Shown: piece by piece, positions 1 to 5,397 of the stretch
Layout of the letters: each line of letters starts with the position of its first letter
Numbering within the stretch: the first letter of the stretch is position 1
NCBI GenBank assembly: GCA_964460315.1
Contig: CAYWPQ010000041.1
Location: forward strand, 1-8,129
Direction: 5' to 3'
DNA length: 8,129 nt
From: Lacustribacter sp964460315
Lineage (GTDB): Bacteria > Pseudomonadota > Gammaproteobacteria > Burkholderiales > Burkholderiaceae_A
Program-made: the position numbers and the translations under genes
The notes under the pieces: model-generated
The model's database searches: none
The model's input: only the letters and a program-made list of their open reading frames with translations
Told to the model about the DNA's origin: nothing

Positions 1-926
1 TGGGCAAGACCGTGAACATGATGGAACTCATCAACAACATCGCCAAGCAGCACTCGGGCCTCTCGGTGTTTGCGGGTGTGGGCGAGCGCACACGTGAGGG
101 CAATGACTTCTACCACGAGATGAAAGAGTCCAACGTTCTCGACAAAGTGGGCATGGTCTTTGGTCAGATGAACGAGCCTCCAGGCAACCGTCTTCGTGTG
201 GCTTTGACTGGTCTCACCATGGCCGAACGCTTCCGTGACGACGGCCGTGACATTCTGTTTTTCGTTGACAACATCTATCGCTACACCCTTGCAGGAACCG
301 AGGTTTCTGCCTTGCTGGGTCGTATGCCTTCAGCGGTGGGTTATCAGCCAACGCTTGCCGAAGAAATGGGCCGTCTGCAAGAACGAATCGTGTCCACCAA
401 AGTGGGCTCGATCACCTCCATTCAGGCCGTGTATGTTCCCGCTGACGACCTTACTGATCCCTCGCCAGCCACCACCTTTGCTCACCTGGACGCCACCGTG
501 GTTCTTTCGCGAGACATCGCCTCGCTGGGTATCTACCCTGCGGTGGATCCGCTTGATTCAACGTCGCGTCAGGTCGACCCCAATGTGGTGGGCGACGAGC
601 ACTACACGGTCACCCGTCGGGTGCAGGCCACCTTGCAGCGCTACAAAGAACTGCGCGACATCATCGCCATTCTTGGCATGGACGAACTCTCCCCCGAAGA
701 CAAGCTCTTGGTGGCTCGGGCTCGTAAGATTCAGCGCTTCCTGTCACAGCCTTTCCATGTGGCCGAAGTCTTCACGGGCTCGCCTGGCAAGTACGTGACC
801 TTGAAAGAAACCATTCGCGGCTTCAAGATGATTGTCGACGGCGAATGCGACGCTCTTCCAGAACAGGCGTTCTACATGGTGGGCGGTATCGACGAAGCCT
901 TCGAAAAAGCGAAGACTCTGCAGTAA
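1..926 (+). CDS. atpD: ATP synthase F1 beta subunit, 5'-truncated by window edge
   Basis: This is the catalytic beta subunit of F1Fo ATP synthase, which makes or hydrolyses ATP on the cytoplasmic F1 head. The reading frame is open from base 3, and the first residues seen are GKT, the end of the Walker A loop, so roughly the first third of the protein lies outside the window. Visible family motifs are GERTREGNDFYHEM (which carries the catalytic glutamate), the Walker B region ILFFVDNIYRYT, ALLGRMPSAVGYQPTLAEEM, DDLTDPSPATTFAHLDA and the C-terminal LSQPFHVAEVFTGSPGKYV. A GTG at base 12 is internal and is not a start. The gene ends in TAA and atpC follows 33 bp later, the usual atpD-atpC end of the atp operon. 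No frameshift or missing catalytic residue is seen in the part present. Confidence 0.98.
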   Translation, partial: GKTVNMMELINNIAKQHSGLSVFAGVGERTREGNDFYHEMKESNVLDKVGMVFGQMNEPPGNRLRVALTGLTMAERFRDDGRDILFFVDNIYRYTLAGTEVSALLGRMPSAVGYQPTLAEEMGRLQERIVSTKVGSITSIQAVYVPADDLTDPSPATTFAHLDATVVLSRDIASLGIYPAVDPLDSTSRQVDPNVVGDEHYTVTRRVQATLQRYKELRDIIAILGMDELSPEDKLLVARARKIQRFLSQPFHVAEVFTGSPGKYVTLKETIRGFKMIVDGECDALPEQAFYMVGGIDEAFEKAKTLQ

Positions 927-949
927 GGTTTTTTGATCCACCAAACTTC

Positions 950-954
950 AGGAA
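950..954 (+). promoter_or_regulatory. Ribosome binding site of atpC
   Basis: AGGAA lies 5 bases before the ATG at 960. It decides the atpC start in favour of this ATG over the in-frame TTG at 933, which would add nine residues foreign to the family. Confidence 0.7.
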
Positions 955-959
955 TCGCT

Positions 960-1382
960 ATGTCCAAAGTCTTTCAAGTCGACGTCGTCAGCGCCAAAGA
1001 GAGCATCTTCTCGGGGCAGGCCACGTTTGTGGCCCTGCCCGGCGAATCTGGCGAACTCGGCATTCTGCCTGGCCACACGCCGCTGATTTCTCGCATTCGT
1101 GCGGGCGCTGTTCGAATTCAAAACGGCGGCCCGGAGAGTGAAGAGTTGGTGTTTGTGGCAGGCGGCATTCTCGAAGTGCAGCCTCGTGGCGTGACGGTCC
1201 TTGCGGACACCGCCATTCGAGGCAAAGACCTGGACGAAGCCAAGGCTCTTGAGGCTAAGCGTCAGGCCGAAGAGCAGCTTGCCGCCAAGGGTGCGGAAGT
1301 CGATTACGCGAAAGCGCGTGCTGAGCTGATGGCGGCAATTGCCGAGATCCAGGCCATTCAGCGTCTGCTTAAGCGCAAGTAA
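960..1382 (+). CDS. atpC: ATP synthase F1 epsilon subunit
   Basis: This is the epsilon subunit of the F1 central stalk, which couples rotation to catalysis and can inhibit ATP hydrolysis. The protein has 140 residues, normal for the family. The N-terminal beta-sandwich domain (about residues 1-87) holds the typical SGQATFVALPGESGELGILPGHTPLIS. A short C-terminal helical hairpin (about 90-140, rich in Ala, Glu, Lys and Arg) ends in RLLKRK. The ATG at 960 is preferred because it has the AGGAA site just upstream and gives the usual MSKVFQVDVVSA start. It is the last gene of the atp operon, 33 bp after atpD. The following 115 bp to hemE hold no clear terminator hairpin or strong promoter, so read-through into hemE is possible. 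Confidence 0.97.
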   Translation: MSKVFQVDVVSAKESIFSGQATFVALPGESGELGILPGHTPLISRIRAGAVRIQNGGPESEELVFVAGGILEVQPRGVTVLADTAIRGKDLDEAKALEAKRQAEEQLAAKGAEVDYAKARAELMAAIAEIQAIQRLLKRK

Positions 1383-1497
1383 CTCAGCGTCGCAGCGTCA
1401 TTCGCCCGGCTCAGAAATTTCAGTGCACCCGAACCAACACCAGTGATTCATCCGATCTAACCAGGCGGGCATTGATTCGTTAGGCCCCAAAGAACTC

Positions 1498-2604
1498 ATG
1501 CCCCAGACCTTTCAAAACGATCTTTTCCTTCGAGCTCTTCTCCGTCAGCCCACCGAGCGCACGCCGGTCTGGCTGATGCGTCAGGCGGGGCGCTACCTTC
1601 CCGAATACAACGCCACCCGCAAACAGGCCGGCGACTTCATGAGCCTGTGCAAAAACCCAGAGCTCGCCTGTGAGGTCACCCTTCAGCCGATCGACCGCTA
1701 TGGCCTTGATGCAGCGATTCTTTTTTCTGACATCTTGACCATTCCTGACGCGATGGGGCTTGGGCTTTATTTCGTTCAGGGTGAAGGCCCATGCTTTAAA
1801 AAGAAGATCGAATCCGAATCTGATATTGCCGCCTTGGGTCGGCTCGACCCCTCAGTGGAGCTTCGCTATGTGGCCGACGCCGTGTCGACCATCAAGAAAT
1901 CGCTCAATCAGCGGGTGCCGTTGATTGGTTTTTCTGGAAGCCCATGGACGCTTGCCTGCTACATGATTAATGGCGGCTCAAGCGATGACGATTTTCTTAG
2001 CGTACGTCAGTGGCTTTACAGCCGTCCCGACGCGCTGCAGACCTTGCTTGAAAAAATCACTCAAGCCGTGACTGACTACCTGGTCATGCAGATCGAAGCG
2101 GGTGCCGATGCCGTGATGGTGTTTGACAGCTGGGGCGGCTTTTTGCCGCAGGCACACTTTGAACGCTTTTCCCAGAAACACATCAAAAAGATTGTCCAAG
2201 ATGTTCAGCTCGCAAGCGCAGGCATTCGAAAGGCCCGTGGCGAAACCGACGGCCTCCCGACGCCCACCATTGTTTTCGTCAAAGGTGGTGGCCAGTGGCT
2301 TGAGTCCATCGCAGAAACTGGCGCTGATGCCGTGGGCCTTGACTGGGCGACGAATCTTGGCCAGGCAAGAAACCTGATTGGCGATCGCTGCGCCTTGCAA
2401 GGCAACCTTGACCCTGCATCTCTTTTGGGAACTCATCAGCACATTCAGGCCGAAGTCGCACGAACGCTCGAAAGCTTCGGCCCGGTTCAGCCGGGTGTTG
2501 GCCACGTCTTTAACCTGGGGCATGGCATTTCTCAGTTCACCCCGCCCGACAACGTGGCTTGTCTGGTTGAAGCGGTCGCTAACTACTCCAAGAAAATGCG
2601 TTAA
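1498..2604 (+). CDS. hemE: Uroporphyrinogen decarboxylase
   Basis: HemE removes the four acetate carboxyl groups of uroporphyrinogen III to give coproporphyrinogen III in cytoplasmic haem synthesis, without a cofactor. The product has 368 residues, slightly longer than E. coli HemE. Signature motifs are PVWLMRQAGRYLPEY (residues 23-37, with substrate-binding Arg28 and Arg32), ILFSDIL with the presumed catalytic Asp78, GFSGSPWTLACYM (144-156, with the conserved Tyr155), IVFVKGGGQWLE (258-269) and the C-terminal VFNLGHGISQFTPP (337-350, with the conserved His342). A small extra segment near residues 236-254 sits before the KGGGQWLE strand. The ATG at 1498 matches the family start, but its upstream AAAGAA is only a weak ribosome binding site. 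The gene has its own 115-bp leader after atpC and is followed by the DnaA-box region before priA. Confidence 0.98.
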   Translation: MPQTFQNDLFLRALLRQPTERTPVWLMRQAGRYLPEYNATRKQAGDFMSLCKNPELACEVTLQPIDRYGLDAAILFSDILTIPDAMGLGLYFVQGEGPCFKKKIESESDIAALGRLDPSVELRYVADAVSTIKKSLNQRVPLIGFSGSPWTLACYMINGGSSDDDFLSVRQWLYSRPDALQTLLEKITQAVTDYLVMQIEAGADAVMVFDSWGGFLPQAHFERFSQKHIKKIVQDVQLASAGIRKARGETDGLPTPTIVFVKGGGQWLESIAETGADAVGLDWATNLGQARNLIGDRCALQGNLDPASLLGTHQHIQAEVARTLESFGPVQPGVGHVFNLGHGISQFTPPDNVACLVEAVANYSKKMR

Positions 2605-2657
2605 TTCAGCCATTGGGCGGCCGAGTTTTCCAGGGTTCGACCTAAAACGGTGCGGGC

Positions 2658-2666
2658 TTATACACA
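2658..2666 (+). promoter_or_regulatory. DnaA box 1 (TTATACACA)
   Basis: Perfect match to the TTATNCACA consensus bound by the replication initiator DnaA. It lies 54 bp after the hemE stop and 25 bp before the T-rich 13-mer-like sequence, in the same orientation as the second perfect box. Confidence 0.6.
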
Positions 2667-2690
2667 GATACGAAACTTAAAGGCTTGCAG

Positions 2691-2760
2691 CGATTTTTTC
2701 TTTTTCAGATTGAAGTGCATCCGTTAAGTTGTTGATTTATTTGGACAATAATTAATCGCT
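2691..2760. other. AT-rich segment with oriC 13-mer-like sequence (possible unwinding element)
   Basis: Seventy bases with only 21 G or C, in a window that is clearly GC-rich. At 2692-2704 the sequence GATTTTTTCTTTT matches the E. coli oriC 13-mer consensus GATCTNTTNTTTT at all but one fixed position. It could serve as a DNA unwinding element, or simply be an AT-rich promoter region for priA. Confidence 0.4.
2725..2737 (-). promoter_or_regulatory. IHF binding site consensus match
   Basis: The - strand reads AATCAACAACTTA, a perfect match to the IHF consensus WATCAANNNNTTR. It lies between the AT-rich 13-mer and the right-hand DnaA boxes. IHF bends DNA strongly at origins and at some promoters, so the position fits either role. 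Binding is inferred from the motif only. Confidence 0.45.
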
Positions 2761-2775
2761 GTCGAATTCTCGACA
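2760..2775. repeat. Short palindrome TGTCGA-ATTC-TCGACA
   Basis: Perfect 6-bp inverted arms around a 4-base spacer, 46 bp before the priA start. The dyad could be an operator for a dimeric regulator. It does not fit the LexA box or the parS consensus. There is no T-run after it, so it is not an intrinsic terminator. Confidence 0.35.
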
Positions 2776-2810
2776 TTGGTTTGATCAACTTTCTGACGAG
2801 TCGGTCAGCT

Positions 2811-2814
2811 GGAG
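2811..2814 (+). promoter_or_regulatory. Ribosome binding site supporting the priA TTG start
   Basis: GGAG lies 7 bases before the TTG at 2822, good spacing for a Shine-Dalgarno site. It is the main reason for choosing TTG 2822 over the later in-frame TTG at 2855 or GTG at 2861 and 2867, none of which has as clear a site. Confidence 0.55.
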
Positions 2815-2821
2815 CAACCAA

Positions 2822-2830
2822 TTGCCCACA
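2822..2830 (+). promoter_or_regulatory. Degenerate DnaA box (TTGCCCACA)
   Basis: Seven of nine positions match TTATCCACA. It lies in direct repeat with the perfect box 12 bp downstream, and both copies continue with G after CCACA. Its first three bases are the proposed TTG start codon of priA. A weak flanking box beside a strong one is a common DnaA-binding arrangement, but this copy alone would not be convincing. Confidence 0.35.
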
Positions 2831-4966
2831 GACTTATCCACAGGCCTAGAACCCTTGATTTCAGTGGCTGTGGACGCCCCGATGGCGCCAACCCTCGACT
2901 ACGCCTGGTCGGGCGAAGCCCTAGGGCATGGAGACTGGGTCTGCGTGCCCCTGGGCCGAAAAACCACCCTAGGATTAGTGGTTGAACAAGGCCGCCTCAG
3001 GCCACAAAAAGAGCCCAAACCCGAAGCTTCTTTCCCGGTTTCGCCTGAAAAAATCAAACCAATTCAATCCAGGCTTGTCGGGTTCCCCGCGGCCGACCCC
3101 AACTGGATCGAGTTCATGGGGTTTGCATCCCGCTATTACCGAAGGCCACTTGGAACCGTGGTCGTCGGCCTCCTACCCAAATGGCTAAGAAGCCTGCCCA
3201 ATTTTGAAACCAAGGTCTCCGCCAAGGGCCGTGAAATGCCCAGTAATTTTGCCAAGCTCATGGAATCTTTAGCGGCTGATCCATCCGCCCATCGTGCGGA
3301 ACAGGTTCCAAGGAAAGAAGCTGAGCAGGCCCCGCTTAACCCTGCTCAGCAGGTGGCGCTTGATGCAATTTCCGAACCTGGGGTGCACCTTTTGCATGGG
3401 GTCACTGGGTCCGGCAAAACTCGCGTTTACACCGAAGCTGCAAGACGATGTCTAGAAAACCATCCCGATGCCCAGGTGTTGATGATGGTCCCCGAGATCG
3501 GACTGACGCCTCAGCTTGTGGAACGCTTCCGTCAGGCGCTTCCCGGTGTTGCCATGGCGGTGCTGCACAGCGAGGTGACCGAGCGGGAGCGGGCAAGGCT
3601 ATGGCTTTCGGCAGCACTCGGCCAGGCACGTCTTGTGATCGGTACGCGTCTCGCCATCATGACGCCGATGCCCAAGCTTTCTCTAATCATGATTGATGAA
3701 GAGCATGACCATTCCTATAAGCAACAAGAGGGCATGCGTTATTCGGCGCGCGACCTTGCGGTGTGGCGGGCACAACAGGTGAAGGCATCGCTGGTACTTG
3801 GAAGTGCCACACCCTCCATCGAGTCGTGGGCTCAGGCCGAACGTGGACGCTATCAAAGGCTGAACCTGCCAAAGCGCGCAACCGGAGAGCCAGCGGCCGG
3901 GATTGAGCTTGTTGACACACTCAAAGATCCAGCAAAAGAGGGGCTGTCGCAAAAAAGTCGTGCAGCGATTGAGCAGGTGCTCACTGATGGCGGTCAGGTT
4001 CTGGTGTTTTTGAATCGCCGTGGCTACGCCCCGGTGTTGGCCTGCTCAAGCTGCGGATGGTCAAGCCAGTGCAAAGAATGCCTGGTGCCGACGGTGTTGC
4101 ACCGACCATCACTTTCCGGGGCCACAAGCCAGGGAGGATGGAAGCTTCAATGCCATCACTGCGGCCTGTTGGGTGCCGTGCCCCGGAGCTGCCCTGATTG
4201 TGGCGACACCGATCTCCAGCCGATTGGCCGCGGTGTGCAAAGGCTTGAGGAAACCCTGCACAAAGAATTTCCTCAGGCAAGGATTTGTCGAATTGACCGG
4301 GACTCCGTGAAGCAGGCGAAAGCCTTGCAGACCGAGCTTGAACGGATTGAGCGCGGCGAGGTCGACATCGTGGTGGGCACCCAGATGCTGGCGAAAGGGC
4401 ATGACTTCGCACGAATGCGTCTGGTGGTGGTGGCCGATGCCGACACGCAGCTTTTGAACCCAGACTTTCGCGCACCGGAACGTTTGTTTGCCACACTCGT
4501 GCAGGTGGCCGGAAGGGCGGGTCGACACGAACAGTCTGGCGCGCCCGCACGCGTCTTGATCCAGACTCGTTACCCCCAACATCGTCTTTACCAGTTTCTG
4601 ATTCATCAAGATGTCGAAGGTTTTGCCAGACATGAAATGAAAGACCGGCAGGCCGCTGGGCTTCCACCATTTCGTCATATGGCGGCCGTTCGGGCTTCCC
4701 ATGCGGATCCATTGAAAGCACAGAAAGCGTTGCGAGCGTTGCGTGATCAGCTTGAGCAGATGGTGGATGCACAACAGTTTGATGCCTCAGCCTATGGTCC
4801 TGTAGCCCGGTACCCGGAAACGCAGGCAGGGCGCTGGCGTGGCCAGGTGCTTGTTGAAGCGGCCGATCGTGTGGCCTTGCACCACCTGATGGCTCTGGCC
4901 GAAGACTGGATGGCTGACCATCGATCGTTCGATCCTCACATTGATGTGGATCCCCACGAGGTTTAA
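2822..4966 (+). CDS. priA: Primosomal protein N', replication-restart helicase
   Basis: PriA recognises stalled forks and D-loops, remodels them with a 3'-to-5' superfamily 2 helicase and recruits PriB/DnaT or PriC to reload DnaB. The product has 714 residues, near the family size. The N-terminal DNA-binding region (about 12-125) includes ISVAVDAPMAPTLDYAW and YYRRPLGTVVVGLLPKWL. The helicase core has Walker A GVTGSGKT (193-200), VPEIGLTPQ, DEEH (292-295), LGSATPS, GTQMLAKGHDF (519-529) and QVAGRAGR (561-568). Eight zinc-binding cysteines sit at 408, 411, 417, 420, 444, 447, 457 and 460, with a longer spacer between the fourth and fifth than in E. coli PriA. The start is a TTG with GGAG upstream; TTG 2855 is an alternative that still keeps the conserved N-terminus. 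DnaA boxes overlap the start, so DnaA may affect its expression. apaG follows 35 bp later. Confidence 0.97.
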   Translation: MPTDLSTGLEPLISVAVDAPMAPTLDYAWSGEALGHGDWVCVPLGRKTTLGLVVEQGRLRPQKEPKPEASFPVSPEKIKPIQSRLVGFPAADPNWIEFMGFASRYYRRPLGTVVVGLLPKWLRSLPNFETKVSAKGREMPSNFAKLMESLAADPSAHRAEQVPRKEAEQAPLNPAQQVALDAISEPGVHLLHGVTGSGKTRVYTEAARRCLENHPDAQVLMMVPEIGLTPQLVERFRQALPGVAMAVLHSEVTERERARLWLSAALGQARLVIGTRLAIMTPMPKLSLIMIDEEHDHSYKQQEGMRYSARDLAVWRAQQVKASLVLGSATPSIESWAQAERGRYQRLNLPKRATGEPAAGIELVDTLKDPAKEGLSQKSRAAIEQVLTDGGQVLVFLNRRGYAPVLACSSCGWSSQCKECLVPTVLHRPSLSGATSQGGWKLQCHHCGLLGAVPRSCPDCGDTDLQPIGRGVQRLEETLHKEFPQARICRIDRDSVKQAKALQTELERIERGEVDIVVGTQMLAKGHDFARMRLVVVADADTQLLNPDFRAPERLFATLVQVAGRAGRHEQSGAPARVLIQTRYPQHRLYQFLIHQDVEGFARHEMKDRQAAGLPPFRHMAAVRASHADPLKAQKALRALRDQLEQMVDAQQFDASAYGPVARYPETQAGRWRGQVLVEAADRVALHHLMALAEDWMADHRSFDPHIDVDPHEV
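2834..2842 (+). promoter_or_regulatory. DnaA box 2 (TTATCCACA)
   Basis: Exact match to the high-affinity DnaA box TTATCCACA. It falls within codons 5-7 of priA as called here, or in its leader if translation begins at TTG 2855. Confidence 0.65.
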
Positions 4967-4986
4967 ATATTTTTCACTGATTAACC

Positions 4987-4992
4987 AAGGAA
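4987..4992 (+). promoter_or_regulatory. Ribosome binding site of apaG
   Basis: AAGGAA lies 3 bases before ATG 4996 and 9 bases before ATG 5002. The larger spacing is acceptable and fits the family start better, but the site alone does not decide between the two. Confidence 0.55.
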
Positions 4993-5001
4993 TTGATGAC
5001 C

Positions 5002-5397
5002 ATGGCCTCACCCGAGTTCGAAGTCTCTGTGCTTCCCCAGTACCTGCCTGATCAGTCTGATCCCGCCGCAGGACGGTTCACCTTCGCCTATTTCGTCACC
5101 ATTAAAAACACGGGAGATATCGCTGCCCAGCTGATTGGCCGACACTGGGTGGTGGAAGACGCCAAGGGCAACCATCAGGAAATCAAGGGCCTTGGTGTGG
5201 TGGGCCAACAGCCCCTGCTTCAGCCGGGAGAGAGCTTCACTTACAACAGCGGCACTCAGATTGCCAGCCCGGTGGGCAGCATGCACGGAACCTACTTCTG
5301 TATTGCAGACGACACCACACGATTTGAAGCGCAGATCCCGGTCTTCTCACTTCGGGCCGACAGCCCCGATGTCACTGCATCGAGCGCACTGCATTAA
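5002..5397 (+). CDS. apaG: ApaG family protein
   Basis: ApaG is a small cytoplasmic protein with a single fibronectin-III-like (DUF525) domain. It has been linked to Co2+ resistance/efflux and diadenosine tetraphosphate levels, but its biochemical role is not settled. The product here has 131 residues, near the family's usual 125. Family motifs are FTFAYFVTIKNTG, QLIGRHWVVEDAKG, KGLGVVGQQPLLQPGESFTYNSG, SPVGSMHGTYFC and the final IPVF. Possible starts are TTG 4993, ATG 4996 and ATG 5002. I chose 5002 because MASPEFEVSVLPQYLPDQSDP aligns without extra residues to recalled betaproteobacterial ApaG starts; AAGGAA at 4987-4992 can serve either ATG. It lies 35 bp after priA on the same strand, perhaps cotranscribed, and its stop overlaps that of the converging uup gene. 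Confidence 0.95.
   Translation: MASPEFEVSVLPQYLPDQSDPAAGRFTFAYFVTIKNTGDIAAQLIGRHWVVEDAKGNHQEIKGLGVVGQQPLLQPGESFTYNSGTQIASPVGSMHGTYFCIADDTTRFEAQIPVFSLRADSPDVTASSALH

Larger units (their letters stand above)
2605..2850. other. Candidate replication origin or DnaA/IHF control region (hemE-priA)
   Basis: This 217-bp intergenic region, continuing into the first codons of priA, contains no gene. It shows two perfect TTATNCACA DnaA boxes on the + strand (2658-2666, 2834-2842), a degenerate box (2822-2830), an AT-rich core at 2691-2760 (21 G or C in 70 bases), a match to the E. coli oriC 13-mer at 12 of 13 positions (2692-2704) and a perfect IHF-consensus match (2725-2737). The order box, AT-rich unwinding-like segment, IHF site, box pair resembles a bacterial origin. 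Only one GATC (2783-2786) is present, so SeqA/Dam-style control as in enterics is not suggested. Few strong boxes are present for an origin, so a DnaA-regulated priA promoter is the main alternative. No dnaA, dnaN or parAB gene is visible in the window. Confidence 0.5.

Noticed and set aside
235..798. Open frame of 187 codons on + inside atpD
   Set aside because: It is an out-of-frame shadow of highly conserved atpD sequence, rich in Pro, Arg and Trp, with no ribosome binding site that would support it.
1383..1497. Promoter or terminator in the atpC-hemE gap
   Set aside because: I found no convincing -35/-10 pair and no stem with a T-run. GGGC and GCCC near 1468 and 1484 could pair weakly but are not followed by Ts.
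1978..2613. Open frame of 211 codons on - opposite hemE
   Set aside because: The + strand encodes conserved HemE through its final residues; the reverse product resembles no family.
2759..2775. LexA (SOS) box before priA
   Set aside because: CTGT at 2759-2762 would need ACAG at 2771-2774, but the sequence there is CGAC.
3981..4772. Long open frame of 263 codons on the - strand
   Set aside because: It lies entirely opposite priA, whose frame here carries the zinc and helicase motifs; the reverse translation has no recognisable domain and is rich in Arg, Pro and His as expected for a shadow frame.
4942..4950. Further DnaA box near the end of priA (GATGTGGATCC region)
   Set aside because: On the reverse strand it reads GGATCCACA, two mismatches at the critical first TT, inside coding sequence and isolated from other boxes.
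4945..4976. Possible intrinsic terminator after priA (GTGG-ATCC-CCAC, then a T-run at 4972-4976)
   Set aside because: The stem is only 4 bp and the T-run begins 15 bases after it, with AT-rich sequence between. Too weak to call.
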